Assembly: GCF_032163395.1 (NCBI RefSeq)
Contig: NZ_CP119968.1
Span: forward strand, 2,253,501 to 2,317,500
Length of the DNA stretch: 64,000 nt
Source: Gloeocapsopsis dulcis
GTDB taxonomy: Bacteria > Cyanobacteriota > Cyanobacteriia > Cyanobacteriales > Chroococcidiopsidaceae
Reading direction: 5' to 3'
Part shown: positions 17,114 through 27,700 of the stretch, piece by piece
How positions within the stretch are numbered: position 1 is the first letter of the stretch
Layout: the number at the start of each line of letters is the position of its first letter
The notes under the pieces: model-generated
Database searches by the model: none
Seen by the model: the letters and a program-made list of their open reading frames with translations, nothing else
What the model was told of the DNA's origin: nothing
Position numbers and translations under genes: made by a program

Positions 17114-18346
17114 CTAAGATTTTTGATCGAGACGCAGGGCTTGTTCTAAAGCTAATTTCTCTTTTGCTCTATGTGCATAAGGTTGTAATTTAGTTAAACT
17201 CCATCCTGTTAAAATACTCAAATCCTCAATACTTATTCCCTTTACTAACATCTCAATACACCAAGTTTGTTGCGCTTGCTCAATTGCTGGAACTTTGTCT
17301 TCTGGTGTTAATAATCCTTCCGTCAATACTCGCCAACGCTCTTTGATTTCTTGCTCTGTTATCGGCATTCCGCTATCATTAAGAAATAAGGCAGAACAAT
17401 CATCTTTACGGCTTTTGAGCCACTGTGTTAAAGGATTACGAGTATAGGAACCATAGCGTTTACCCATAATCCATTGATTAACAGGAACTTGTCTCACTGA
17501 ACCTTGCGTAATTTGTAATAAGTGTTCATGCGAATTGCTAATTTGATGACTTCGCTTTAAGTAAGTAACATCTACTGGCGATAAACCTGCAGCAAATAAA
17601 ACGTAAACAAGTGCATAATCTTGCAATCCTGAGTTTTTAGCTTGTTGCAGAATTGTCTGAACTAAATTTGCTGGTAAATCTGCTATCTCTTTTCTTTCAG
17701 TAGTGTGCTCTAATCTTGTAGAATCTATATTTTCACCTAAAAATAGTTTAACCAAGTCATTTAAAAACTCTTCTCTGTCACTCGATTCATTAGCTTCAGT
17801 CGCTAATTCAATAATTGCGTAGCCTAACAAAATATAATTAAGTAAGCTTGCAAGCTTTTCGACGGGTAATTGACTGTGTAACTGTTCGCGCTGCATTACT
17901 GCTGCAAGATATTCGGCAACATCATGACTAATTTGATGGATGTATTTGCCGATAATACGGCGATTTTCTACGGGATATTGCCTTGCTTCTCCTAAAATAG
18001 ACAGCACTAATTCGGGAAATTGGGCGATCGCCGCTAAGCGATCGCTTGCATACCATTGAATCGCTTGCGCCACACTATGCTTTTGTTTGGCTTGCTGGCG
18101 CAACGTTTCACCCAACTCTTGAAACACCGCCGACTCGGAAATTACTGCAAGCAGTAAACCGTGCTTATTTCCAAAATGCCGAAATAGTGTCACTTCATTA
18201 ACTTGGGCTAACTCAGCAACTGCTTTTGTTGTCGTTTCGGTAACTCCCTGAGTCGCAAATAATTCAATTGCTGCATTAATTAATCGTTGTCGAGTCGAAG
18301 TTTGAGTGGACATACCGGCTGGTTTCAATAAGCGGGAGTACTGCAT
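17114..18346 (-). CDS. TetR regulator fused to a tyrosine-recombinase-like domain
   Basis: At 410 residues this is about twice a normal TetR protein. Residues about 15-65 form a TetR HTH (AAIELFATQGVTETTTKAVA, VTLFRHFGNKHGLL), followed by a helical ligand-type domain to about 200. Residues about 225-405 resemble the catalytic fold of tyrosine recombinases: LQDYALVYVLFAAGLSPVDV, then TWCIEMLVKGISIEDLSILTGWS and LQPYAHRAKEK. The catalytic Arg positions and HxxR are replaced (GLS for GLR, QQTW for RHTF) while the Tyr remains, so recombination activity is unlikely. It is divergent from a desaturase gene, with two palindromes between them that are probable operators. Confidence 0.8.
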   Translation of the reverse strand: MQYSRLLKPAGMSTQTSTRQRLINAAIELFATQGVTETTTKAVAELAQVNEVTLFRHFGNKHGLLLAVISESAVFQELGETLRQQAKQKHSVAQAIQWYASDRLAAIAQFPELVLSILGEARQYPVENRRIIGKYIHQISHDVAEYLAAVMQREQLHSQLPVEKLASLLNYILLGYAIIELATEANESSDREEFLNDLVKLFLGENIDSTRLEHTTERKEIADLPANLVQTILQQAKNSGLQDYALVYVLFAAGLSPVDVTYLKRSHQISNSHEHLLQITQGSVRQVPVNQWIMGKRYGSYTRNPLTQWLKSRKDDCSALFLNDSGMPITEQEIKERWRVLTEGLLTPEDKVPAIEQAQQTWCIEMLVKGISIEDLSILTGWSLTKLQPYAHRAKEKLALEQALRLDQKS

Positions 18347-18358
18347 TAGTTATAACTT

Positions 18359-18375
18359 TGCAAGTAGCACTTGCA
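18359..18375. promoter_or_regulatory. Operator-like palindrome 1 (TetR/desaturase)
   Basis: TGCAAGTAGCACTTGCA is a perfect inverted repeat with 7-bp arms and a 3-bp centre. It lies 13 bases upstream of the TetR start and overlaps its probable promoter. Its near-copy is at 18405-18421. Confidence 0.7.
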
Positions 18376-18404
18376 TTTTTAGAGCATTGTTGTTAGGGTA
18401 GGAA

Positions 18405-18421
18405 TGTAAGTAACACTTGCA
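18405..18421. promoter_or_regulatory. Operator-like palindrome 2 (TetR/desaturase)
   Basis: TGTAAGTAACACTTGCA matches palindrome 1 at 15 of 17 positions and lies 46 bases from it. Two copies in one divergent intergenic region fit a TetR-type operator that controls both the regulator and the desaturase. Confidence 0.65.
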
Positions 18422-18517
18422 TCTCCTTCTAGAGTAAAGAGCGATCGCTCTTTACAGAAGGTGTACTTGACCAGTGTTGTCTGCACTGGATTAACAGAAA
18501 TATAAAAGGTAACATTC

Positions 18518-19363
18518 ATGACGACACACTCAGCCATCAACACTGAGGGTAAGCAGCCGCTTGCTCTAAGTTGGCTCAACGTGGCATTCTTCGGTACAGT
18601 TCATGCGGTAGCGATCGCAGCTTTTTGGAATTTTTCTTGGTCTGCATTGGGAGTGACGCTATTTCTCCACTGGTTGTTTGGCAGTATTGGTATCTGTTTA
18701 GGCTACCACAGGCTTTTAAGTCACCGCAGCTTGCAGTTGTCTCCCAAATGGCTGGAATATGCGATCGCAACTCTAGGCGCATTAGCGATTCAAGGCGGAC
18801 CTATATTTTGGGTAGCAAGTCATCGACTGCATCATGCCCATACCGAAGATAAAGATAAAGATCCTTACTCGTCACAACGCGGTTTTTGGTGGAGTCACAT
18901 GCTGTGGATTTTCTATCCACGTCCAGAGTTTTTTGACCACGAAAATTATAAAAGATTTGCTCCCGACTTAGCCCGTGACGCTTACTATCGTTGGTTAAAT
19001 CGTAATTTTTTGCTTCTCCAACTTCCTCTAGGCATTTTATTGTACGTTTTGGGGGGATGGTCTTTTGTTATCTATGGTATTTTTGTGAGATCAGTATTAC
19101 TTTGGCACACGACTTGGTTAATTAATTCTGCAACTCACCTGCGCGGTTATCGGAACTTTCAAGTGAGTGACAATTCTCGAAATCTTTGGTGGGCAGCGAT
19201 TTTAACGTATGGCGAAGGCTGGCATAATAACCACCATGCTTACCCCAATGTGGCAAAAGCAGGACAGCGTTGGTGGGAAATTGATATGACTTGGTGGGCA
19301 ATTAAACTCTTGCAAACTGCTGGTTTAGCTAAAAAAGTTGTCATGCCTACAACCAAAGCTTGA
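18518..19363 (+). CDS. desC: Acyl-lipid/acyl-CoA desaturase (Delta9 type)
   Basis: This 281-residue membrane di-iron desaturase introduces a cis double bond into fatty acyl chains. The three histidine boxes are HRLLSH (about 64-69), HRLHHAH (about 102-108) and HNNHHA (about 233-238). Four hydrophobic segments are visible. Size and boxes fit the DesC/stearoyl-desaturase group; the position specificity is inferred from that group. It is transcribed divergently from the TetR-fusion gene and probably regulated by it. Confidence 0.88.
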   Translation: MTTHSAINTEGKQPLALSWLNVAFFGTVHAVAIAAFWNFSWSALGVTLFLHWLFGSIGICLGYHRLLSHRSLQLSPKWLEYAIATLGALAIQGGPIFWVASHRLHHAHTEDKDKDPYSSQRGFWWSHMLWIFYPRPEFFDHENYKRFAPDLARDAYYRWLNRNFLLLQLPLGILLYVLGGWSFVIYGIFVRSVLLWHTTWLINSATHLRGYRNFQVSDNSRNLWWAAILTYGEGWHNNHHAYPNVAKAGQRWWEIDMTWWAIKLLQTAGLAKKVVMPTTKA

Positions 19364-19653
19364 AACCTAAAATCCCTAGCTTGATCGCAAAAAATTTGAG
19401 TTAGGGTTGTTTCTTTTACCAAAATATTGTCTATAATAGACATATTAATAATAGAAATATAACCCCAAATAAAAAATACGATCATATTTCCATTATTAAA
19501 TAATATACTCTAAATCCTCAGCAAAATAAAGTGGGTATTCTCAATAGCTATTATCCAACTTTACCAAACAAAACCTCATGCTTCTTGCTGGTACGTTCCT
19601 GATGATGTTTTCCCAGAAGCTATGCAGAGTTTTAGATCTTGGTGCCAAAGTCA

Positions 19654-20688
19654 CTATAAATCTTTAGATGTTCTTCTTTCTTCTGATGCCAAGTTTGAAA
19701 TTTTAGTCGTGCGTGATTGGGGTTGTGTGTGATTGTAGGAAGTTACGATTTCTTTGTTGTTTAATCCACCAATTTCTGCCAAAGTGTAAAGCGGTCTTCC
19801 TTTAACTTCTTCGTAAATACGTCCGACGTACTCACCTAAAATCCCGATACTGACAAGTTGGACAGCACCGATAAAGAAAATTGCAACTAAAATGATGGCA
19901 AAGCCTTCTAAACGCGAACTTGGCACAAAAATTCGCCAATATAGCACTAACAGCGCCATCAAAATTGCGACGATCGCAGCAAGTAATCCGACATAGGTAG
20001 ACAATCGCAGCGGTACTTTAGAAAAAGAAACTAAGCCGTTGACAGCCAACGCCAAAGACTTTGCGAATGTATATTTAACTTCTCCAGAAAAACGGGGATC
20101 GCGTTCAAATCGAATTGCAGTTTGGGGAAAACCTACCCATGATCGCAGTCCGCGAATGTAACGATTGCGTTCAGGCATTGCATTGAGTACATTCACTACT
20201 TGGCGATCCATCAAACAAAAATCACCTGTATCCGTGGGAATATCCACATCGGCTAAGCGCTTCAGGAGACGATAGAAGCAATAAGCCGTAAACCGCTTAA
20301 CCCAACCCTCTTGACGGCGTTGCGTGCGCTGGGCATAAACTACTTGATATCCCTGTCGCCACTTCTCAATCATGTCGGGAATCAGTTCTGGCGGATCTTG
20401 CAAATCGCCATCTAGCACGATCGCAACTTGACCCCGAACAAAGTTTAAACCTGCTGTTACAGCAATTTGATGACCAAAGTTACGGGCTAGACTAAGATAA
20501 CAAACGCGGGGATCTTTGTCGTGTAGTTCACGCAGGAGTTGTAACGAGCGATCGCGACTACCATCATTGACTAAGATTAATTCTACTTCCCCATCTAGCC
20601 GTTCCATCACAATACACAGACGTTGATACAGCGCCGGAATTGTTTTTTCTTCGTTGAAAATGGGAACGACTAATGAATACTTAGGCAA
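19654..20688 (-). CDS. Family 2 glycosyltransferase (GtrB/DPM1-like)
   Basis: This 344-residue protein resembles polyprenyl-phosphate glycosyltransferases. The GT-A domain begins [28 protein letters not shown] and [10 protein letters not shown] carry the nucleotide-sugar and metal-binding Asp residues, and [10 protein letters not shown] follows. Two C-terminal transmembrane helices (about 230-300) place it on the cytoplasmic membrane. It probably charges a lipid carrier with a sugar for wall or exopolysaccharide assembly; the sugar is unknown. Confidence 0.88.
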   Translation of the reverse strand: MPKYSLVVPIFNEEKTIPALYQRLCIVMERLDGEVELILVNDGSRDRSLQLLRELHDKDPRVCYLSLARNFGHQIAVTAGLNFVRGQVAIVLDGDLQDPPELIPDMIEKWRQGYQVVYAQRTQRRQEGWVKRFTAYCFYRLLKRLADVDIPTDTGDFCLMDRQVVNVLNAMPERNRYIRGLRSWVGFPQTAIRFERDPRFSGEVKYTFAKSLALAVNGLVSFSKVPLRLSTYVGLLAAIVAILMALLVLYWRIFVPSSRLEGFAIILVAIFFIGAVQLVSIGILGEYVGRIYEEVKGRPLYTLAEIGGLNNKEIVTSYNHTQPQSRTTKISNLASEERRTSKDL

Positions 20689-20856
20689 CTTTCTACATTC
20701 TTGCGCGTTGAATATTGAAAGTTTCTCACGAAAATCACTACATTTTTATGATATTATTTATTTCATAATGAGAATCTGTGCGTTTTTATTTTATTTCTTA
20801 TAATCAATTATAGAAATTACTATAAATAATACCATTAGTGAAAGTCTTAAACATGA

Positions 20857-22191
20857 CTATCTCCCTAACTTATTAGGAATTCCACTACAACCGCCAGGAA
20901 TTGTTGCTCTTGTTTTTTCCCCACCCCAAGCACAGCAGTAGTAGCGTGTTGATTCCGACATTCGCTGCACGTTTGTAAAGTCAGCATTTTCAATCACAGC
21001 ACCAGTATATTCTCCTGTTCTATAGTTTGGGGGTTCAGTGCGGCTACGAGGGCTAGCAGTTTCAACTGAACCGTAAAATAAGAGCGTTCCCTTTAAATCT
21101 GCACTAACGAACTTGGCTTCCGCTAAAATCGTACGGGCGAAATTGGCTCGGACTAAATCACAACCGCTAAGATTGACGCGAATGAGATTTGCCTCACTCA
21201 AGTCTGTCCAACGTAAATCAGTACCCGATAGATCCGCTCCTGCAAGCATGACTCCTAAATCAATAACGCGCACTCCAAAAACACGGTCTTCGGCATAACC
21301 ACCGTCGCCATTCAGAATCGCTCTTCCCAAGCGAGAGTCGCGCTTTAGTGGTGTTAGTAACTTAGAACTAGAGAGAAACCGCAAAATTTTCGCTTTACCA
21401 TCGCGATCGACACTACTCAAAATTGCCGCTGTCCGCCCTTCTGCTAATGCTCGTTCTTGGGGCCAATCTTCTAGCAATCCTTCATCATCTAAGACAAGAT
21501 CAGAAATTCCCTGAAAGTAGCTATCAATTGTTTGCTGCTGGGTAATCAGGTTTTGCTGCACAGTCAGCAAGTTTTGTTGAATCGTCAGATCTTTAGAAAT
21601 AACGTATTGTCGCCAAGCAACAAAAACCGCAAGCACTGCAATTAAGATTTGTCCCAAAGCACCAACCCATTCAGCAAGCGTACCAAAAGCTTCCCAGTTG
21701 ATCTGGCTGCCCCAAAACAGCAGACGGCGATTGAGACCTGTAAGTTCTACTATGCCGATTAAGGCGGCAACAACTCCCACTATGGCAACAAATAGCGATC
21801 GCTCTTGGGCAGAAAACAGTTCTCGAATTGCAGCTTGTAACCACGGTAGTAGCATTGCTAGCGATAGGAGAAGCGTTAGCACAACTCCAAACCAAGCTAG
21901 TAACTCATTACCCAACGCTAAGCCAAAAACAATAACGGCGATCGCAACGAGAGTAATTCCAGTCGCCCGCAAATCGGGAATCTGGTTTCCCTGCTGTGCT
22001 GTTGCTAAACGGTCAATAGTAGCTTGGTGCTGCGATGATTGCATCGAGGCGAGGGCGGCTAAAGCCTGTTGAGATAGCGATCCTTTCGGAGCAAGTTCCG
22101 TGTTTTGAGTGCGATCGGGCAACACCTCTGGTTGTGACTCAACATCTGAAGTAGGAGAATTGGGCGGGGGAGAATCGGGTTCAAGCGACAT
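20857..22191 (-). CDS. Membrane protein with C-terminal pentapeptide repeats
   Basis: This 444-residue protein has a polar N-terminus (about 1-75). Four hydrophobic segments follow between about 75 and 195, then a glutamine-rich helix (QQNLLTVQQNLITQQQ). A pentapeptide-repeat stretch lies at about 310-375 with A(D/N)LxX units such as ADLSGTDLRWTDLSEANL. The repeats form a beta-helix used for protein interaction. No catalytic motif is seen and the function is unknown. Confidence 0.8.
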   Translation of the reverse strand: MSLEPDSPPPNSPTSDVESQPEVLPDRTQNTELAPKGSLSQQALAALASMQSSQHQATIDRLATAQQGNQIPDLRATGITLVAIAVIVFGLALGNELLAWFGVVLTLLLSLAMLLPWLQAAIRELFSAQERSLFVAIVGVVAALIGIVELTGLNRRLLFWGSQINWEAFGTLAEWVGALGQILIAVLAVFVAWRQYVISKDLTIQQNLLTVQQNLITQQQTIDSYFQGISDLVLDDEGLLEDWPQERALAEGRTAAILSSVDRDGKAKILRFLSSSKLLTPLKRDSRLGRAILNGDGGYAEDRVFGVRVIDLGVMLAGADLSGTDLRWTDLSEANLIRVNLSGCDLVRANFARTILAEAKFVSADLKGTLLFYGSVETASPRSRTEPPNYRTGEYTGAVIENADFTNVQRMSESTRYYCCAWGGEKTRATIPGGCSGIPNKLGR

Positions 22192-22266
22192 GATCTGACG
22201 TCACCAAGCTAAGCATAATAGCTGTTTTATCCTAACTGTTATGCATAAGTGTAACGATACCAAGTT

Positions 22267-22584
22267 TTGCCCCACAACACCGAAATAACAACATGCCTAC
22301 ACTACTATCCTGATAACCTTTCTGGTGGGCAGAAACAACGGGTAGCAATTGCTTGTGCTTTGGTTAGTCACCCTAAACTTGTTCTCGCTGATGAACCTAC
22401 AGCAGCTTTTGACAGTAAATCGCGGCGAAATGTAGTTAATCTAATGCAGCAGTTAGCCCAAGAACAAGGTTGCACTATCCTGATGGTGACTCACGACAAT
22501 CGGATCTTGGATATTGCAGATCGAATTGTCCATATGGAAGATGGTATGTTATCTAGTGACACGCCATCAATCGATGCTGCATAA
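22267..22584 (+). pseudogene. Truncated ABC transporter ATPase (DevA/LolD-like)
   Basis: Only the second half of an ABC ATPase is present: the signature LSGGQKQRVAIACAL, Walker B LVLADEPTAAFDS and the switch His in MVTHDNRI. The Walker A half is missing, so it cannot bind ATP on its own. The sequence fits the DevA/LolD/MacB group. DevBCA exporters work with TolC-type channels, and a tolC-like gene lies 620 bases downstream, so this looks like the relic of a dev-type export cluster. Confidence 0.75.
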
Positions 22585-23202
22585 TAAGTAGGTTTTCATA
22601 TATCTTCCCACCCGCAATGAATTAATATAAAGACAGGACAGCTACGCAACGTCAGTAGGATTATAGAGGAACCAGGGGAGCATCTACACTTGTACTCTAT
22701 ATAACTCAGATCTTATGAAGCGCAAGATTAAGTATGTTTTATTGACAAGATTCCTAGTACAAAAAATTTTAGTATTTGTTCTGCGGTAGTACTGCTATGA
22801 ATAATTAAGCTGATAAACTTTTTACACCAATAGACTGTAACTAATTTGCTATGGATTGCCAGAAAGCGTCGAGCTTGCTACTTTAACTCTATGTAGACAC
22901 TAGCTCTACAATGCTTGTTTATACACATAATTATATACTCATGAGTGTCTTATTGTATGTGTTGGTTATAACAATCTTAACTAATCTAAAATCTAGTGTG
23001 AGTAAGCTGTAAAACAGAATTTACCAATATCATATCTTTTGCGTAGACTACAGTAAGTCATTCATTTAATCAGGAATAAAAAGCAACATTTTTCAGCATG
23101 GTAAGCAGTGTAGCTTACAGTATTAATGGTTTAAGAAGCATCTCAATATGTAGATATCTAGTCACTCCTGCTGCAGTCAAATTGATTTTTGTGTGAGGAA
23201 TC
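22585..23202. other. Gene-free interval upstream of tolC-like gene
   Basis: 618 AT-rich bases with stops in all frames. I see no gene, RNA or repeat of note. It presumably includes the promoter of the TolC-like gene and decayed sequence left from the lost transporter genes. Confidence 0.5.
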
Positions 23203-24858
23203 GTGGTGAAACAATTACGTAACAGCTTGTGGTTGAGCCTTACTATGATAGTGGCAGTATCTCAGTCTGCTGAAGCTGATACTTTGCCAGGCAGTCTAAT
23301 CGATAAGAATACATTTTTAAGACTGCACAATAGCAGTCACGATAGTTCATTGCTGAGCGCAATACCTGCTAACAATGCTGCAGGTAAAAGTGTCATACCT
23401 AGCCTTTCTCAAAAAGGTAGCTCGACAGCTGGAGTTTTGTCTCAAAATAACACTCCGACAGACAATCGAAATATTGTTGTGCCCACGGTTCCTACTCCAG
23501 CGACGCCAGGAACTGCTATACCTCCTGCGCCTGACGTGCGTCCTCCAGCGGAAACACCAAGTTATCTCAATCCCAGCCCTAATCCACTGCAATTTCCTAC
23601 TCGACCAGAAGAAGTCCGCATTCAAGGAACTCAGCCAATTACACTCCAGCAAGCGCTGGAACTTGCACAACGGAACAATCGCCAACTTCAGGTAGCCAGG
23701 CTCAATGTAGACCGGAGTCGCGATATTTTACGCGAAGCCCAAGCTGCTTTGCTTCCTAATGCTGGTCTGAATGCAGGGCTAACTCGTTCTCGATCTGCAC
23801 AACCCAACCAAGGCTTTCCTCAGCAAGAAGTTGGGGCTAATACAGCTTTCACTGGTACAGCACAATTGAGTTACGATGTTTTCACATCTGGAGAAAGAAG
23901 CTCTCGCATTCGTGCAGCAGAGGAGCAATTACGTTTGAATGAATTACAACTAGAGCAAACAGCAGAACAACTCCGATTAGATGTTTCTAACGACTACTAC
24001 AATTTGCAAGCATCAGATGAGTTGGTTCGGATTAGCCAATCGGCTGTGACAAATGCCCAAGCAAGTTTACGTGACGCCCAAGCATTAGAACAGGCTGGTG
24101 TAGGAACGCGATTTGACGTGCTGCAATCTGAAGTGCAACTTGCCAATGCAACACAAGAATTAACAAATGCCTTGAGTCAACAGCAAATTAGTCGCCGTCA
24201 ATTAGCTGCACGGCTGAGTTTAGCACAAGCGGTGAGTCTTGCTGCAGCCGAGCCAGTTCAAATTGCAGGGTTGTGGAACTTACCGCTAGAAAATAGTATC
24301 GTACTCGCATTTCGCAACCGTTCAGAACTTCAGCAGCAATTAGCTCAACGTAATATTAGTGAAGCACAGCGACGTATAGCATTATCACAACTTGGACCAC
24401 GCGTGAGTGTTGCAACAAATTACAATGTGCTTGACATTTTTGATGATGGTTCGGGACTTGCTGATGGTTATTCTTTAGGGGCTAACGTGTCACTTAATTT
24501 ATATGATGGCGGAGCCGCACGCGCCCGCGCCCGACAAGAAGAAGCAAATATTGCGATCGCGGAGACTAATTTCGCGGATACTCGCAACCAAGTGCGCTTT
24601 GAGGTTGAAGAAGCCTACAATACTTTGCAGGCAAACTTAGCTAATATTCAAACCGCTTCTGTTGCCTTAGAGCAAGCCAGAGAAGCACTACGCTTAGCGC
24701 GGCTACGCTTTCAAGCCGGAGTAGGCACACAAACTGAAGTCATTGATGCTGAAAATGCCTTAACTAATGCTGAAGGCAATCGAGTCACTGCAATTTTGGA
24801 CTATAACCGTGCTTTGGCAAGGCTACAACGTGCAATTAGCTCTAATCAACCAGGTTAG
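23203..24858 (+). CDS. TolC-family outer membrane efflux protein
   Basis: This 551-residue protein starts at GTG 23203. It has a signal peptide (about 1-25, ending QSAEA), a Pro-rich linker (about 85-135), and two outer-membrane-efflux repeats (about 145-345 and 355-545) that form the beta-barrel and alpha-helical tunnel of TolC trimers. Internal similarity is visible, for example QQALELAQRNNRQLQVARLN against later NARLRLAxxxxxAG-type stretches. It forms the outer-membrane exit for efflux pumps or type I secretion; the partner is probably encoded elsewhere, because the adjacent ABC gene is broken. Confidence 0.9.
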   Translation: MVKQLRNSLWLSLTMIVAVSQSAEADTLPGSLIDKNTFLRLHNSSHDSSLLSAIPANNAAGKSVIPSLSQKGSSTAGVLSQNNTPTDNRNIVVPTVPTPATPGTAIPPAPDVRPPAETPSYLNPSPNPLQFPTRPEEVRIQGTQPITLQQALELAQRNNRQLQVARLNVDRSRDILREAQAALLPNAGLNAGLTRSRSAQPNQGFPQQEVGANTAFTGTAQLSYDVFTSGERSSRIRAAEEQLRLNELQLEQTAEQLRLDVSNDYYNLQASDELVRISQSAVTNAQASLRDAQALEQAGVGTRFDVLQSEVQLANATQELTNALSQQQISRRQLAARLSLAQAVSLAAAEPVQIAGLWNLPLENSIVLAFRNRSELQQQLAQRNISEAQRRIALSQLGPRVSVATNYNVLDIFDDGSGLADGYSLGANVSLNLYDGGAARARARQEEANIAIAETNFADTRNQVRFEVEEAYNTLQANLANIQTASVALEQAREALRLARLRFQAGVGTQTEVIDAENALTNAEGNRVTAILDYNRALARLQRAISSNQPG

Positions 24859-24869
24859 AAAAACCTTAG

Positions 24870-25079
24870 TGGCTAGTAGCTATTGCTGTTCCTCCTCACG
24901 ACACCAGCATCAACTGTTCATCTTGCGACAATACAGTTAAGAAAAGCCCCAGTCCTAGAACGCATAAATGTTCCTGTGGGGCTGAACTTTGTCGCGACGT
25001 ATCTAGATTTGGTAACAAGTCTAGACAAGGTGGCTCGTTGAACCAAGAATCCCCCGAATTCTATGCGTGGGGAGTGTCA
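24870..25079 (+). mobile_element. tnpB 3' remnant with IS200/IS605-type right end
   Basis: After a stop at 24867-24869, one plus-strand frame reads AIAVPPHDTSINCSSC, then KKSPSPRTHKCSCGAELCRDV. This is the C-terminal zinc ribbon of TnpB (CxxC, then C-x-C-G, then RDV). The same bases run into AAGAATCCCCC and GGGGAGTGTCAA ending at 25079, the right end shared with 16740-16875. Only about 70 codons remain. It lies between the tolC stop and the clpB stop. An omega-RNA would map to this 3' end; whether one is still made cannot be said. Confidence 0.8.
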
Positions 25080-25081
25080 AA

Positions 25082-27700
25082 TTACATGGTGAGTAATTCA
25101 ACAGGCAAACGCTTAAATGCTAGACGTTCATTTTCGACATCAACATAAATCGTGTCACCGTCGTTGAATTCACCGCGCAAGATCGATTTGGCAATTTGAG
25201 TTTCTAACTCGCGTTGAATCGCCCGTTTTAGTGGTCTTGCACCAAATACCGGGTCATATCCTACTTCGGCTAAAAAGTCAAGGGCTGCATCTGAGAGTTT
25301 CAGCGACATCTTACGCTCTGCAAGCCGCTTTTCGAGTCTTTGTACTTGCAGTTGTACAATGTGGCGTAGTTCTGCTTTTTGCAAGGTATGGAAGATGATA
25401 ATCTCATCAATGCGGTTGAGAAACTCTGGACGGAAGCTATTACGCATTGCATCCATAACTCGACTGCGCATCTCTTCATAACGCGAGTCATCGCCAGCAA
25501 TATCTAGGATGTACTGCGAACCGATGTTACTCGTCATGATAATAATTGTGTTCTTAAAGTCCACCGTATGACCTTGCGCATCGGTAACACGTCCATCATC
25601 GAGAATTTGCAGCATGACATTGAACACGTCTGGGTGAGCTTTTTCGATTTCATCGAATAGTACCACTGCATAAGGACGACGGCGAATTGCTTCGGTTAAT
25701 TGACCGCCTTCGTCATAACCTACGTATCCTGGAGGTGCACCAATTAAGCGCGAAACCGCGTGTTTCTCCATGTATTCCGACATATCGATTCGCACCATTG
25801 CTTCTTCGGTATCGAATAGATACGCCGCCAGCGCTTTGGCAAGTTCGGTTTTACCAACGCCTGTGGGACCTAGGAAGATAAAACTTGCAGTCGGACGATT
25901 AGGATCAGCTAAACCTGCACGCGATCGCTGAATTGCATCTGCAACGGCTGTTACCGCTTCATTTTGTCCAACAACGCGACGATGGAGTTCATCTTCTAAG
26001 TGTAGAAGCTTCTCTTTTTCTGATTCCACCAACTTGCTAATTGGAATTCCTGTCCACTTTGAGATAATTTCCGCAATATCTGCTTCGGTCACTTCTTCGC
26101 GCAAAAGTGATTGACCAGTAGTTTGAGTTTGGGCTAATTTTGCCTCGGCTTCTTCTAACTGACGATGTAAGTCAGTTAACTTGCCGTATTTCAACTCCGC
26201 AGCTTTGTTGAGGTCGTAGTCGCGTTCGGCTTGCTGAATCTCAACATTAACGCGGTCAATTTCTTCTTTAATTGCCTGAATTTGATTGATGATATCTTTT
26301 TCCGATTGCCATTGTGCATTTAAGGCGTGTTGTTCTTCTTTAAGATCCGCAAGTTCTTTTTCTAATCGTTCTAAGCGTTCTCTCGAAGCAGGATCGCTTT
26401 CTTTTTGAAGTGATAGTTTCTCCATTTCGAGTTGGAGAATCTTACGATCAATTTCATCGAGTTCTTCTGGTTTGGAAGTGATCTCCATTTTCAACCGTGC
26501 GGCGGCTTCGTCTACCAAGTCAATCGCTTTATCGGGTAAGAAGCGATCGCTAATATACCGACTCGACAGTGTTGCTGCTGCAACTACCGCGCTATCAGAA
26601 ATTTTTACCCCGTGGTGGACTTCATAGCGCTCTTTGAGTCCGCGTAGAATCGAAATGGTATCTTCCACCGAAGGTTGATCGACATACACTTGCTGGAAAC
26701 GACGTTCTAATGCTGCGTCTTTTTCAATGTACTTGCGGTATTCATCTAAAGTGGTTGCACCGATACACCGCAACTCACCTCGTGCAAGCATTGGTTTAAG
26801 CAAATTTCCTGCGTCCATTGCGCCTTGGGTTGCACCCGCACCGACAACGGTGTGAATCTCATCGATGAAGAGAATGATTTTACCTTGCGACTCGGTAACT
26901 TCTTTCAGAACAGCTTTAAGACGTTCCTCAAATTCACCGCGAAACTTTGCACCTGCAATTAATGCACCCATATCTAAGGCAATGAGTTTACGGTCTTTAA
27001 GCGATTGCGGGACGTCACCTGCAACAATTCGTTGGGCGAGTCCTTCAGCGATCGCGGTTTTACCGACGCCAGGTTCGCCAATTAATACAGGGTTATTTTT
27101 AGTACGACGGGAAAGAATTTGAATTGTGCGGCGGATTTCATCATCACGCCCAATCACTGGGTCAAGTTTACCTTGACGGGCGGCTTCAGTGAGATCGCGC
27201 CCGTATTTTTCTAGTGATTCGTATTTGCCTTCTGGATTTTGGTCAGTCACTCTCTGACTTCCTCGAACTTGTTTAATGATACCCCTGAGTTTTGCTTCGT
27301 CTAAACCGAATTCTTGAAACAGGCTTTTACCAAAGCGATCGTCGTTAGCATAGGCTAATAATAAATGTTCGATTGAAATATATTCATCTGCTAATTCTTT
27401 ACGATAGCCTTCAGCGCGATCGAGCAGTGTGTCTAAACTCCGTCCTAAAAATACGGAACTACCACTACCGGAAACTTTTGGTTGACGTTGAATAAATTGT
27501 TCAGCGCGTTCGCGGACTTTCTGAACGTTAACTCCTGCTTTAGTTAGGATACTACTCGCTAAGCCCTCTTGTTCAAGCAGCGCTTTCATCAAGTGTTCGC
27601 TTTCGATCTGCTGTTGCTGTGCGGCTTTAACGATATCTGGCGTGTGGGCGATCGCTTCCCACGCTTTTTCTGTAAACTGATTTGGATTTGTTGGTTGCAT
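25082..27700 (-). CDS. clpB: ATP-dependent chaperone ClpB
   Basis: ClpB is a hexameric AAA+ disaggregase that works with DnaK/DnaJ. From ATG 27700 it has 872 residues. The double Clp N-domain (about 1-145) is followed by AAA1 with Walker [10 protein letters not shown] and LFIDEIHT, a coiled-coil M-domain (about 400-520), and AAA2 with [12 protein letters not shown] and [14 protein letters not shown]. All key motifs are intact. An in-frame upstream ATG at 27751 would add 17 residues that do not look like ClpB. The gene ends three bases after an IS200/IS605 right-end relic. Confidence 0.97.
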   Translation of the reverse strand: MQPTNPNQFTEKAWEAIAHTPDIVKAAQQQQIESEHLMKALLEQEGLASSILTKAGVNVQKVRERAEQFIQRQPKVSGSGSSVFLGRSLDTLLDRAEGYRKELADEYISIEHLLLAYANDDRFGKSLFQEFGLDEAKLRGIIKQVRGSQRVTDQNPEGKYESLEKYGRDLTEAARQGKLDPVIGRDDEIRRTIQILSRRTKNNPVLIGEPGVGKTAIAEGLAQRIVAGDVPQSLKDRKLIALDMGALIAGAKFRGEFEERLKAVLKEVTESQGKIILFIDEIHTVVGAGATQGAMDAGNLLKPMLARGELRCIGATTLDEYRKYIEKDAALERRFQQVYVDQPSVEDTISILRGLKERYEVHHGVKISDSAVVAAATLSSRYISDRFLPDKAIDLVDEAAARLKMEITSKPEELDEIDRKILQLEMEKLSLQKESDPASRERLERLEKELADLKEEQHALNAQWQSEKDIINQIQAIKEEIDRVNVEIQQAERDYDLNKAAELKYGKLTDLHRQLEEAEAKLAQTQTTGQSLLREEVTEADIAEIISKWTGIPISKLVESEKEKLLHLEDELHRRVVGQNEAVTAVADAIQRSRAGLADPNRPTASFIFLGPTGVGKTELAKALAAYLFDTEEAMVRIDMSEYMEKHAVSRLIGAPPGYVGYDEGGQLTEAIRRRPYAVVLFDEIEKAHPDVFNVMLQILDDGRVTDAQGHTVDFKNTIIIMTSNIGSQYILDIAGDDSRYEEMRSRVMDAMRNSFRPEFLNRIDEIIIFHTLQKAELRHIVQLQVQRLEKRLAERKMSLKLSDAALDFLAEVGYDPVFGARPLKRAIQRELETQIAKSILRGEFNDGDTIYVDVENERLAFKRLPVELLTM

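Noticed and set aside
19540..19732. Plus-strand open frame overlapping the end of the glycosyltransferase gene
   Set aside because: No start codon with context and no family pattern; antisense to a well-supported gene.
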